This document shows, in pieces, positions 1 through 8,073 of a DNA stretch of 64,000 nucleotides (position 1 is its first letter; each line of letters begins with the position of its first letter). Position numbers and translations under genes: made by a program. Location of the stretch: contig JOAZ01000020.1 of NCBI GenBank assembly GCA_000720535.1, positions 186,001 through 250,000 of the forward strand, read 5' to 3'. This stretch comes from Streptomyces halstedii. Lineage in GTDB: Bacteria > Actinomycetota > Actinomycetes > Streptomycetales > Streptomycetaceae. Below the pieces are notes generated by a model. The model had not been told where the DNA came from, made no database searches, and saw only the letters and a list, made by a program, of their open reading frames with translations.

Positions 1-780
1 GACCAGGCCCGGCACACCGTTGACCGACCGCACCAGGAGTTCGAGCCCGGGAGCCCTGTCGGCGACGGCGGCCATGTACCGGGCGATGCGCGCGCCGCCC
101 TCGACCGGGTGCGGGGCGCTACCGGCCATGCCGCCGCCGTCCGCGGTCATCACGGCGGCCGGGTCGAGGAGGTCGACGAGGGCCGCGATGTCCTTGGTCT
201 CCCACGCCGCCTTGACCCGCCGCACCGCGTCGGTGTGCCCGTCCGCCGCCACCGGGGTACGCGCCCCTTCCGCCCGCCGCCGGGCGGAGGCCGCCAACTG
301 CTTGCAGGCCCCGGGGGTCCGGCCGAGGACACCGGAGATCTCGGCGAAGGGGTACCGGAAGACGTCGTGCAGGACGAACGCCACCCGCTCGGCGGGCGTC
401 ATCGACTCCAGGACGACGAGGAAGGCCATGGTCACCGATTCGTCCAGGACGATCCGGTCGGCGGGATCGGCGCCATGGCCGTGGTCCCACTCGGCGCGGT
501 CGGGCAGCGGCTCGGGCAGCCACGCGCCGGCATAGCGTTCACGCCGGGCCCGCGCCGAGCCGAGCACGTCCAGGCAGACGCGGCCGGTCACCGTCGTCAG
601 CCAGCCTCCGGGGGACGCGATCTCCTCCCGCCGCCGCCGCGGCAGCGCGTACCAGCGCGCGTACGCCTCCTGCACGGCGTCCTCGGCCTCGGCCAGTGAG
701 CCGAGCAACCGGTAGGCGACATTGATCAGTTGGCGCCTCTCACCGGCTTCCCCCTCGGTGCCGGTCCCCGCCGCCCCCAT
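1..780 (-). CDS. ECF RNA polymerase sigma factor, SigJ-like, with C-terminal SnoaL-like domain (3' end outside window)
   Basis: The frame is open from an ATG at 780 to the window edge (260 codons, no stop reached). Residues 1-75 look like sigma-70 region 2 (ending in GGWLTTVTGRVCLDVLGSAR). Residues about 115-165 look like region 4, with MTPAERVAFVLHDVF followed by a helix-turn-helix. From about residue 178 the protein continues into a SnoaL/NTF2-like segment (AAWETKDIAALVDLLDPAAV). This layout is typical of SigJ-type (ECF41/ECF56-like) sigma factors, in which the extra domain tunes activity and no separate anti-sigma factor is needed. The adjacent divergent membrane-protein gene at 881 may be a target or functional partner; that is inference. 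Confidence 0.85.
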   Translation of the reverse strand, partial: MGAAGTGTEGEAGERRQLINVAYRLLGSLAEAEDAVQEAYARWYALPRRRREEIASPGGWLTTVTGRVCLDVLGSARARRERYAGAWLPEPLPDRAEWDHGHGADPADRIVLDESVTMAFLVVLESMTPAERVAFVLHDVFRYPFAEISGVLGRTPGACKQLAASARRRAEGARTPVAADGHTDAVRRVKAAWETKDIAALVDLLDPAAVMTADGGGMAGSAPHPVEGGARIARYMAAVADRAPGLELLVRSVNGVPGLV

Positions 781-880
781 GCTCCCGCCCGCCTCCCCGC
801 CTTACCTTTCGCAGGCCCGCGTCGTCGGTCCGGTGAGACCTTATCCATCTACCGCCCCGGGCGGGAAAGGGGACCGTGAC

Positions 881-1243
881 ATGGCCACCCAGGTGACGGC
901 ACAGCGCGGCTTCTCGTTTCTGCGGATCGCGATCGCCGTGCAGACCTTGACCATCTTCCTTCAAGCGATATCGGCCGGACTCCTGCTGACCTCGTCCTAC
1001 GGCGAGACGCCGCACGCTGTCGGAGCCCGTGTGATGTACGCGGCGTCGATGCTGTACGTGCTGGCGGCGGTACTGGCGTGGAAGCCGGGCGGCGGCTCGC
1101 CCCGGCCCGTCTGGCACGCGTCCGGCTTCCTCGTCCTGGCCTCGGTCCAGGTCGTGCTCGGCATCGCGCACGTGCCGTCGGTCCATCTCCCCCTGGGCGT
1201 GCTGATGTTCGGGCTGAGTGTGCTGGCGCTGGCGCGACGCTGA
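881..1243 (+). CDS. Small integral membrane protein, unknown function
   Basis: This 120-residue protein has four probable membrane segments, at about residues 14-34, 46-62, 74-94 and 98-117, joined by short polar loops. The ATG at 881 follows a purine-rich stretch (GGGAAAGGGG) at a plausible ribosome-binding distance. The gene diverges from the SigJ-like sigma factor with about 100 bp between starts, an arrangement often seen for ECF factors and the genes they switch on. No catalytic motif is visible. The membrane location is well supported, but the role is unknown. Confidence 0.7.
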   Translation: MATQVTAQRGFSFLRIAIAVQTLTIFLQAISAGLLLTSSYGETPHAVGARVMYAASMLYVLAAVLAWKPGGGSPRPVWHASGFLVLASVQVVLGIAHVPSVHLPLGVLMFGLSVLALARR

Positions 1244-1318
1244 ACGCCCGGCGGGGGAACACACCGGACCGGACACGGCGGGCCGGGGCCGCCTGGCCGT
1301 CTCCCGGCGCGGCTCCGC

Positions 1319-1349
1319 TTGACCTTGACACGGTGACAGGCTCTTCACT
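1319..1349 (+). promoter_or_regulatory. MerR-type promoter and operator with 19-bp spacer
   Basis: A -35 hexamer TTGACC (1319-1324) and a -10 TTCACT (1344-1349) are separated by 19 bp. This over-long spacing is the hallmark of promoters that MerR activators untwist. The spacer region holds an imperfect dyad at 1321-1343 (GAnCnTGnCAC-G-GTGnCAnGnTC). It sits directly before the operon that ends with a MerR-family gene, so autoregulation is likely. Confidence 0.7.
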
Positions 1350-1370
1350 GTGGCCGAGGAGGTGGTCCCC

Positions 1371-2042
1371 ATGACCGTGCCGGGCAAGGGCACGAACACG
1401 ACGCGTGCGCTCCGGGGGCTGGAGCACGACAGCTCGTCGGTCCGGCTGCGGGCCGCGCTGGCGGCCGGCACGACCCCGGACCCGGAATACGTCGGCGCGC
1501 TCATCGAGCGCTGCGCGGTCGAACCCGAGTTCTATGTACGCGACATGCTGACGTGGGCACTGACCCGCCACGCGGCGTCGACGACGCTCCCGGCACTTCT
1601 GGACGAACTCCGCTCGGAGCGCGCGCAGGCCCGGAGCCAGGCGCTGCACACGCTGTCCAAGATCGGGGACCGGCGGGCCTGGCCGGCGATCACACCGGCG
1701 CTGCTGTCCGACGCCGACGACGAGGTGGCCCGGAGCGCCTGGCGGGCAGCGGTCGTGCTCGTGCCCGGGGGTGAGGAGCACGGGCTGGCCGTAGGGTTGG
1801 CGGCACAGCTCGGGCGCGGCGAACGCGAGACGCGACTGAGCCTCAGCCGGGCACTGATCGCGCTCGGTGAGGTGATGGTGCCGACGCTGGACACCGCGGC
1901 GACGGCTCCCGACCCTCATGTGCGGGCGCACGCGATCGCCACGCAACGGCTGTGGCGCGACCCGGGTGCCGGCTTCGCGTACGCGGTCGAGGAGGCGAAG
2001 CGTGTCGTCGCCCTCGGTGAGGGCGGACAGGAGGGGCGATAG
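1371..2042 (+). CDS. HEAT-repeat protein, partner of the downstream MerR-HEAT regulator
   Basis: A roughly 223-residue all-helical protein with repeated helical pairs resembling HEAT/armadillo repeats (for example LPALLDELRSERAQARSQAL and later AVGLAAQLGRGE). An in-frame GTG at 1350 would overlap the promoter -10, so I chose the ATG at 1371, which has GAGGAGG eight bases upstream. Its stop is 3 bp from the start of the MerR-HEAT gene, so the two are almost certainly co-translated. HEAT repeats usually bind proteins, and this one may modulate or sense for the regulator. No enzyme motif is present. Confidence 0.75.
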   Translation: MTVPGKGTNTTRALRGLEHDSSSVRLRAALAAGTTPDPEYVGALIERCAVEPEFYVRDMLTWALTRHAASTTLPALLDELRSERAQARSQALHTLSKIGDRRAWPAITPALLSDADDEVARSAWRAAVVLVPGGEEHGLAVGLAAQLGRGERETRLSLSRALIALGEVMVPTLDTAATAPDPHVRAHAIATQRLWRDPGAGFAYAVEEAKRVVALGEGGQEGR

Positions 2043-2045
2043 GCG

Positions 2046-3050
2046 ATGTTGATCGGTGAGGTCGAGCGGCGGTCCGGGGTCAGCGCGCGCATGCTCAGAC
2101 ACTACGAATCGCTCGGCCTGGTGCGGCCGACGGGTCGTACCGGTTCCGGCTACCGCGCGTACTCCGACGAGAACATCAGGCGCGTCTTCCACATCGAGAG
2201 CCTGCGGTCCCTGGGGCTGTCGCTGGCTGACGTCGGACGGGCGCTCGACGACCCCGGCTTCGCGCCCGCGAAGCTGGTGGACGACCTCGTCCGCCGGACG
2301 CGCGAGCGCATCGCGGCGGAGACGGAACTGCTCACGCGGCTCCGCCGGATCGGTGCCGCGGAACCCGCCGGCTGGGAGGACGTCCTCCAGAGCGTCGCCC
2401 TGCTCCAGGCGTTGGGGTCGAAGAGCCCGGGGGCGCGGCAGCGTGCCGCCCTGTCCTCGGGCGAGGAAGTGCCCGTGCCGGTGGAGGCACTGGTCGAGGC
2501 GGTGCTGAGCGAGTCGGACCCGAACGTCGCCGGAGCCCTTCGCTGGGCTCTGGCGCGGTCGGGGAAGAACGCGCCGGCGCTGCTGGCGGAGGGCCTCGGC
2601 TCACCCGAGGCCGAGGTGCGGGAACGTGCCGTCCGGTCCATCGCCGAGATTCCGGACGACGCGGCGACCGCGCTGCTGCGGGACGCCCTCGCGAACCCCG
2701 ACGCCGTGGTCCGCGGGTACGCGGCTCTGGAACTCGGGGCACGTGGAGTGGCCGAGGCGGTCCCGACGCTCATCGACATGATCGTCGAGGAGAGGAACGA
2801 CGTCGACGCGGCCGACGCGCTCAGCGCGCCGGCGGGTGATCCCGCGTGGGCGGACCGGATCGCCACCGGTCTCATCGACCGTCTCGGCCGCGAGCCCAGG
2901 GGATCGTCCGCACGCCGGCGGCTGACCCAGGCGCTCGCGGACATCCCGGGTGACACCACCTCACGCGCCCTCGCGGAGCTGTCGCAGGACGAGGACCGCG
3001 CCGTCGCGCTCACCGCGACGTACCTTCTGACCCGGCGTACCGCCCGCTGA
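2046..3050 (+). CDS. MerR-family regulator fused to a HEAT-repeat domain
   Basis: Residues 1-70 are a MerR winged helix-turn-helix (MLIGEVERRSGVSARMLRHY, then GYRAYSDENIRRVFHI), followed by the usual dimerisation helix. From about residue 115 to 334 the chain consists of HEAT-like helical repeats (EALVEAVLSESDPNVAGALR; DPNVAG, SPEAEVRERAV, NPDAVVRGYA) instead of a small-molecule-binding domain or metal-binding cysteines. The protein probably binds the 19-bp-spacer promoter at 1319-1349 and controls its own operon. The upstream HEAT protein lies 3 bp away. The signal sensed is unknown; a protein or peptide ligand is a reasonable guess. Confidence 0.85.
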   Translation: MLIGEVERRSGVSARMLRHYESLGLVRPTGRTGSGYRAYSDENIRRVFHIESLRSLGLSLADVGRALDDPGFAPAKLVDDLVRRTRERIAAETELLTRLRRIGAAEPAGWEDVLQSVALLQALGSKSPGARQRAALSSGEEVPVPVEALVEAVLSESDPNVAGALRWALARSGKNAPALLAEGLGSPEAEVRERAVRSIAEIPDDAATALLRDALANPDAVVRGYAALELGARGVAEAVPTLIDMIVEERNDVDAADALSAPAGDPAWADRIATGLIDRLGREPRGSSARRRLTQALADIPGDTTSRALAELSQDEDRAVALTATYLLTRRTAR

Positions 3051-3338
3051 ACGCGCCTCTCCCCTGCCGCTCGTACGGCTGTGTCCCGCCGTCGTCCGGA
3101 AGAACGCCGGAAGGAGGAGTTGGGTCGGTGCGGGACCGATCACGAACGGGCGGTCGGGGCCGCGTCGACGAACCGAAGCGGGGACGGGCCCGGTTGTCCG
3201 CCACGGCCGGCCCGCCGAGCGCGCGCGGGGATCCGCGGGTGGGTGGTGGCGCAGCCAACGACGGCCGTGGCCGGGCCCGGGCGTCTCCGGGTGCCTCACT
3301 GCCGGGGTCTCCGCACCGGGCCCGGGGCGAGCGAGAAG

Positions 3339-3352
3339 TTAGGGTAACCTAA
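3339..3352 (+). promoter_or_regulatory. Iron box (DmdR/IdeR-type operator) before the AraC gene
   Basis: TTAGGGTAACCTAA is the core of the actinobacterial iron box and ends only 4 nt before the ATG at 3357. No ribosome-binding site fits between, so the transcript is probably leaderless and fully shut off by iron-loaded repressor. The rest of 3051-3338 shows no gene. Confidence 0.8.
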
Positions 3353-3356
3353 GTTC

Positions 3357-4211
3357 ATGCTGGCTACAGTCCCGGTCCGTGAGCGCGGCACGGCGCCCCC
3401 GGCGGTCGCGCTCCGATGGGCCGAGCCGTCGGCGGGCGGCATCGAAGTGTCCGCCCCCTATCTGCTCACCACCGCCGTCTTCGACGGCTCCCCGGCCGTA
3501 CCGGTCACCACCGGTGTGCACACACACGCCGACGGCCTGCTGGTCTGGCCGCACCACGGTTCGCTGACGCTGCACACCCGCAACACGGTGCGCCGGCTCG
3601 TACCCGGCCAGGGGTTCTGGCTGCCGCCCGGCACCCCGCACGACGCCTCGACCGACGCGGGCAGCGTCAGCTGCTACACGTACGTGACCCGGGCGGCGAT
3701 CCCGCCGCACTGGCTCACTCCGCGCCCGCTGCGCGTACGGCGCGCCCTCCAGGAGATGCTGCTCCACCTCGACGCCACCTCGATGCCGGACGATCTCCGG
3801 CTGCGGACCCAGCGCGTCGTCATCGAGCTGCTGGAGGAGGACCCGCGCCCGGCCGTCGACGTGCCCGTCCCCGGGGACGGGCGGATCCGTGCCCTGGCCG
3901 ACGACGTCATGCGCGACCCGGAGAGCGACCTCTCACTGGAGGCGTGGGCGGCACGGCACGCGCTGAGCGTCCGTACCGTCACCCGGGCGTTCAGCCGCGA
4001 TGTCGGCATGTCCTTCGCGCGGTGGCGCTCGCTGGTCCGGATGTCCGCGGCGACGACGCTGCTGGCGCAGGGCCGTCCGGTCAACCTCGTCGCGCACCGC
4101 TGCGGCTACTCCACGACGAGCGCGTTCTCCGCCGCCTTCCGCCGGGTGACGGGCATCAGCCCGACCGAGTACCTGCGCGAGCAGGCGGTACCGGCGCAAG
4201 CCGACCACTGA
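3357..4211 (+). CDS. AraC-family transcriptional regulator of the iron-uptake locus
   Basis: This 284-residue protein has an N-terminal cupin-like sensor half (HTHADGLLVWPHHG, then LVPGQGFWLPPGTPH) and a C-terminal pair of AraC helix-turn-helices at about residues 180-278 (LSLEAWAARHALSVRTVTRAF and YSTTSAFSAAFRRVTGISPTEY). The gene carries an iron box at its start and precedes the iron-regulated ferric-siderophore operon in the same orientation. It is therefore a likely activator of that operon, perhaps responding to the loaded siderophore as AraC-type PchR and YbtA do; that is inference from family and context. It is followed by a hairpin terminator, so it is a separate transcription unit. 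Confidence 0.85.
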   Translation: MLATVPVRERGTAPPAVALRWAEPSAGGIEVSAPYLLTTAVFDGSPAVPVTTGVHTHADGLLVWPHHGSLTLHTRNTVRRLVPGQGFWLPPGTPHDASTDAGSVSCYTYVTRAAIPPHWLTPRPLRVRRALQEMLLHLDATSMPDDLRLRTQRVVIELLEEDPRPAVDVPVPGDGRIRALADDVMRDPESDLSLEAWAARHALSVRTVTRAFSRDVGMSFARWRSLVRMSAATTLLAQGRPVNLVAHRCGYSTTSAFSAAFRRVTGISPTEYLREQAVPAQADH

Positions 4212-4309
4212 GCGCCGCCCCGGTGCGCGAAGGCCCCTGTCCGGGACCCGCCCGAAGGAGCGTCGCGAGACACCGCTGATCGACCGTCAGGCCCAGGAGC
4301 CCGGCGAGG

Positions 4310-4336
4310 CGCCCGGCCGGGCTTCCCGGTCGGGCG
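4310..4336 (+). terminator. Hairpin terminator after the AraC gene
   Basis: A 12-bp stem (CGCCCGGCCGGG with CCCGGTCGGGCG, one G-T pair) and a 3-nt loop are followed by TTT. It separates the AraC gene from the siderophore operon. The rest of 4212-4561 shows no gene. Confidence 0.6.
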
Positions 4337-4561
4337 TTTCACGTGGGCGGCCGTGGAGCTCTGCGCCCACCCCCGCCGCCGGCTGTCCGGGCGTACGGAC
4401 GGACAGCCGGTGCCCGCGACGGCCGGCGAACGGAAGGGGCGGGCCCCTTCGCGTAGCGCGACCACCTCGCCCCGGATACGCCGATTCGAGACATGGCCGA
4501 TTCTCGACACATCGTGGCCAGTCCGCGTCTCCCGCCGGCACTCCGGCCCTCTAGCGTTCAT

Positions 4562-4580
4562 TTAGGTGAGGGTTACCTAA
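4562..4580 (+). promoter_or_regulatory. Iron box controlling the siderophore-uptake operon
   Basis: The 19-bp dyad TTAGGTGAGGGTTACCTAA closely matches the DmdR1/IdeR consensus for Gram-positive high-GC bacteria. It lies 100 bp before the lipoprotein start, where a repressor would block the promoter when iron is plentiful. Confidence 0.85.
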
Positions 4581-4680
4581 GTAGGGCGTGGGTTCGATCG
4601 CATACGCGTCGCCCCGCCGAGGTCACCGTCCCCCGATCCGCCGTCGCACCACCGCGGCGTGCGCAGAACCGAGGAGAAGC

Positions 4681-5772
4681 ATGTCCATATCCATCCCGGC
4701 CGGACGCGGGCCGGGCGCTGTGGTGCGCCTCATGGCGCTGGTGTTCGCGGCCGTCGTCGTGCTGGCCGGCTGCGGCAGCGGCGGGGCCGAGCCGGACACG
4801 GCCAAGGCGAAGACCGGTGCCGCCTCGGGCGGATTCCCCGTGAGCATCAAGCACGGCCACGGGACCACGACGATCAAGGAGAAGCCGAAGCGCGTCGTGG
4901 CGGTCAGCTGGATGTCGCTGGACGTGGTCGCGGCGCTGGGCACGGTTCCGGTCGGCGTCGACGAGCAGTGGGGCGGCGACGAGCAGGGCTACACCCCGTG
5001 GTTCCGCGGCACGGTCGAGAAGCTCGGCGGGCCGCTGCCCGAGATCCTGAACTACGGGGACGCGGGCGAGATCGACTTCGAGCAGATCCTCTCGCTGGAG
5101 CCGGACCTCATCGTCGGCCTGTACTCCGGCATCACCGATGTCGACTACAAGCGCCTTTCCGAGATCGCTCCCACCGTCCCGTACCTGAACAAGCCCTGGG
5201 ACGGCGGGACCTGGCAGGAGATGACCCGCACGATCGGCAAGGCGATGGGCGAGACGAAGAAGGCCGAGAGCCTCGTCACCGACGTCCAGGGCCGGCTGAC
5301 CGCGGTGACCGCGGAGCATCCGGAGTTCAAGGACAAGACCTTCGCCTACGGGCTCGCCCTCACCCCGGGGTCCACGGAGGTCGGTCTGTACCTCAACTAC
5401 GACGCCCGCGTCCGGCTGCTGACCGAGATGGGCTTCAAGAACACCCCCTCGATGGAGTCGATCGCGTCCACGGCGAAGGGCACCAACTGGTACGGCGGAA
5501 TCAGCCTGGAGAAGCTCGACACGATCGAGGCCGACGTCTTCGTCGGCTGGGCCAACGGCGCCGACGAGGTCCCCTACACCCTCAAGGACCCGCTGTTCAC
5601 CCGCTGGAAGCCGATCGCGGGCAAGAACTACGCGTTCGTGCAGGACGCGACGCTGGGCATGGCCACCAGCGGACCGTCGGTGCTCTCCATCCCGTGGGCG
5701 CTGGAGCGCTACGTCCCGATGCTCGCCGACGCCGTCGCGGGCAAGGGCGACCGCATCGGCGCGGACTCCTGA
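4681..5772 (+). CDS. Ferric-siderophore-binding lipoprotein of an ABC importer
   Basis: A 363-residue substrate-binding protein of the FepB/FecB (periplasmic-binding fold III) type. The N-terminus has a hydrophobic signal segment ending in the lipobox LAGC, so the mature protein is anchored to the outer face of the membrane through a lipidated cysteine at about residue 32. The segment KPKRVVAVSWMSLDVVAALGTVPVG and the later EQILSLEPDLIVG are typical of the family. GAGGAGA precedes the ATG by a few bases. An iron box lies upstream, and the two permeases and ATPase follow in the same direction. It should deliver a hydroxamate, catecholate or mixed ferric siderophore; the exact ligand cannot be read. 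Confidence 0.92.
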   Translation: MSISIPAGRGPGAVVRLMALVFAAVVVLAGCGSGGAEPDTAKAKTGAASGGFPVSIKHGHGTTTIKEKPKRVVAVSWMSLDVVAALGTVPVGVDEQWGGDEQGYTPWFRGTVEKLGGPLPEILNYGDAGEIDFEQILSLEPDLIVGLYSGITDVDYKRLSEIAPTVPYLNKPWDGGTWQEMTRTIGKAMGETKKAESLVTDVQGRLTAVTAEHPEFKDKTFAYGLALTPGSTEVGLYLNYDARVRLLTEMGFKNTPSMESIASTAKGTNWYGGISLEKLDTIEADVFVGWANGADEVPYTLKDPLFTRWKPIAGKNYAFVQDATLGMATSGPSVLSIPWALERYVPMLADAVAGKGDRIGADS

Positions 5773-5819
5773 CCGCCGTCCGCCGCCCCCACAGGTGACA
5801 CCTCCTGCCTAGGACAACC

Positions 5820-6902
5820 ATGACCACCGCCTCACCCACGGGTGACCTCACCACCGGTACGGAGCGCGATGTACCGGGCCCGCGCCGCGGCGCGGGCCCG
5901 GCCCGGCGCACCCGGACCCGCCTGCTGATCCTGCTGACCGCGACCGGGCTGCTGCTCGTCCTCGCCGTCCTCAGCGTGATGGTCGGCGCCCGTCCCATCG
6001 CTCCCGGCACGGTGTGGGACGCGCTGTTCCGCTTCGACAGCTCCGACGAACACGTGATGGTGCGCGAACTGCGCGTACCGCGCACCGTGATCGGGCTGCT
6101 CGTCGGCGCGGCCCTCGGCCTCAGCGGCGCGCTGATCCAGGCCTTCACCCGTAACCCCCTGGCCGATCCCGGCATCCTCGGTGTGAACGCGGGCGCGAGC
6201 CTCGCGGTGACGTTCGCCGTCGCCGTACTCGGGTACACCGGCGCCGGCCAGTTCATCTGGTTCGCGCTGGCGGGGGCCTTCGGGCTCACCGTGCTCGTCT
6301 ACACGCTCGGCTCGGTCGGCGCCGACCGGGGCAGCCCGGCGAAACTCACCCTCGCGGGCGTCGCGTTCACCGCCGTGTGCGGCGGGTTCACCTCCGCCAT
6401 GGCGCTCAAGAACACGACGACATTCGACGTCATGCGGTTCTGGGGCGTCGGCTCCATCGGCGGACGGTCGCTCGACATCCTTCCCGTCGCCCTGCCCCTG
6501 ATCGGCGCCGGACTCCTGCTCGGGCTGTGCGGCGCCGGTTCGCTCAACGCCCTGGCGCTGGGCGACGACCTCGCGCGGTCCCTGGGCACCCGTCTCGCCC
6601 TGACCCGGGTGGTCCTGGTCCTCGCCGTCACCCTGCTGGCCGGGACCTCCGTCGCCGTCGCCGGTCCGATCGCGTTCGTCGGGCTGATGGTGCCGCACAT
6701 CGTGCGCTGGTTCGTGGGACCCGACCAGCGCTGGATCCTGCCCGTCACGATCATCGCCGCGCCCGCCTTCCTGCTGGCCGCCGACATCATCGGACGCGTG
6801 GTCCTGCCCTCCGGCGAGATGCGGGTCGGGCTCGTCACCGCGCTCGTCGGCGCGCCCGTCCTCGTCGCGCTCGTCCGGCGCCGGAAGGTGAGCACCCTGT
6901 GA
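5820..6902 (+). CDS. FecCD-family iron-siderophore ABC permease (first subunit)
   Basis: A 360-residue polytopic protein with about nine to ten membrane helices and FecCD signature stretches: RVPRTVIGLLVGAALGLSGA, FTRNPLADPGILGVNAGAS, and near the end GPIAFVGLMVPHIVR. The conserved cytoplasmic loop that docks on the ATPase is present (GDDLARSLGTR). Its stop codon overlaps the GTG start of the next permease (GTGA), so the two subunits are translationally coupled and should form the heterodimeric channel for the lipoprotein at 4681. Confidence 0.92.
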   Translation: MTTASPTGDLTTGTERDVPGPRRGAGPARRTRTRLLILLTATGLLLVLAVLSVMVGARPIAPGTVWDALFRFDSSDEHVMVRELRVPRTVIGLLVGAALGLSGALIQAFTRNPLADPGILGVNAGASLAVTFAVAVLGYTGAGQFIWFALAGAFGLTVLVYTLGSVGADRGSPAKLTLAGVAFTAVCGGFTSAMALKNTTTFDVMRFWGVGSIGGRSLDILPVALPLIGAGLLLGLCGAGSLNALALGDDLARSLGTRLALTRVVLVLAVTLLAGTSVAVAGPIAFVGLMVPHIVRWFVGPDQRWILPVTIIAAPAFLLAADIIGRVVLPSGEMRVGLVTALVGAPVLVALVRRRKVSTL

Positions 6903-7978
6903 CCAGCCGAACAACGCTTCTGCCCGCGCCGGACCGGGTCGACTTCGGCCGGACCGTCTGGACCTGGCGGCGGGCCGGAACGGCCCTGCGCGTCGACCGC
7001 CGCTCCGTCCTCGTCTGCGCCGCCCTGGCCGTCGTCCTGGCCGCCCTCGCCGTCCTCACCCTCGGCACCGGATCCCTCTCGTTCACCCCCGCGCAGGTGC
7101 TGTCCGCCCTGTTCGACCCGGACGCCGACTCCCGGGCGCGGCTGGTGGTCGTGAACTGGCGGCTGCCCCGGCTGCTGTTCGCGATCGTCTGCGGAGCGGC
7201 GCTCGCCATCAGCGGCGCGCTCTTCCAGTCGCTCACCAAGAACCCGCTGGGTTCGCCCGACGTGATCGGCTTCGCCTCCGGTTCGTACGCGGGCGCGAGC
7301 GTCGTGATGCTTCTGCTCGGCACCGCCGACTACCTGGCGGTCGCCTCGGGTTCGCTGATCGGCGGGGCGCTCACCGCGTTCCTGGTGTATCTGCTGGCCT
7401 ACCGCAACGGGCTGGCCCCCTTCCGCCTCATCATCGTCGGGATCGCCGTCGGCGCGTTCCTCAGCTCCCTCACCTCGATGATGCTCCTGTCCGTCAGCCC
7501 GCAGCAGGCGATGCTGGCGGCGACCTGGGGAGCGGGTTCCCTCAGCGGACTCGGCTTCGAGCAACTGCGGGCGACGGCGGTCGCCTTCGTCGTCCTGCTG
7601 ATCTGCTCGGCGGCCGTGGTGCGGCCCCTGGTCCATCTGGAGCTGGGCGACGACGCGGCCGTGGCCCTCGGGATCCGCGCGCAGCGCGCACGGCTCGCGG
7701 CCACGCTCGTCGGGGTGGCGCTCACCGCGCTGGTGACCGCGGCCGTCGGCCCGATCTCGTTCATCGCGCTCGCCGCACCACAGATCGCCCAGCGCCTGAC
7801 GCGCGCCTCCACCACGGTGCGGATCGTCCCGGCGGCGCTGACCGGCGCCGTGATCCTCGTCGGTGCCGACTTCGTCGCCCAGCGCGTCGACCTGCCCGTG
7901 GGGGTCGTCACGGTGTGCGTCGGCGGGGCCTATCTGGCCTGGCTGCTCGCCCGCCGGTACACGGGGCGGCGCGCATGA
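6899..7978 (+). CDS. FecCD-family iron-siderophore ABC permease (second subunit)
   Basis: A 359-residue paralogue of the preceding permease with the same signatures (RLPRLLFAIVCGAALAISGA, LTKNPLGSPDVIGFASGS, GPISFIALAAPQIAQRL). I chose the GTG at 6899 because it overlaps the previous stop in the usual GTGA arrangement and gives the family's normal length. Together with the first permease it forms the membrane pore of a type II ABC importer. Its own stop overlaps the ATG of a possible 32-codon reading frame at 7975. Confidence 0.92.
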   Translation: MTSRTTLLPAPDRVDFGRTVWTWRRAGTALRVDRRSVLVCAALAVVLAALAVLTLGTGSLSFTPAQVLSALFDPDADSRARLVVVNWRLPRLLFAIVCGAALAISGALFQSLTKNPLGSPDVIGFASGSYAGASVVMLLLGTADYLAVASGSLIGGALTAFLVYLLAYRNGLAPFRLIIVGIAVGAFLSSLTSMMLLSVSPQQAMLAATWGAGSLSGLGFEQLRATAVAFVVLLICSAAVVRPLVHLELGDDAAVALGIRAQRARLAATLVGVALTALVTAAVGPISFIALAAPQIAQRLTRASTTVRIVPAALTGAVILVGADFVAQRVDLPVGVVTVCVGGAYLAWLLARRYTGRRA

Positions 7979-8073
7979 CCGCACCGGCCCCGCCGCCCCG
8001 GCCGACCCGGCCCCGCCCCGTCGCCCCCACCGCTCCGGCCGCCCCGCCGCCCGTCCGCGAGGAGTACCCGTGA
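7975..8073 (+). CDS. Possible proline-rich mini-ORF bridging permease and ATPase genes
   Basis: A 32-codon frame starts at an ATG overlapping the permease stop (ATGA, 7975-7978) and ends in a TGA overlapping the GTG of the ATPase gene (8070-8073). The predicted peptide is very rich in proline, alanine and arginine, has no recognisable domain, and ends in VREEYP. The double overlap would let ribosomes pass from permease to ATPase without a gap. It may be a coupling device rather than a functional peptide, or chance. The purine-rich GAGGAG inside its last codons also serves as ribosome-binding site for the ATPase. Confidence 0.35.
   Translation: MTAPAPPPRPTRPRPVAPTAPAAPPPVREEYP

Noticed and set aside
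1350-1370. Upstream GTG start for the HEAT-repeat gene
   Set aside because: The GTG overlaps the promoter -10 region and would lie before the likely transcription start. The ATG at 1371 has a proper ribosome-binding site.
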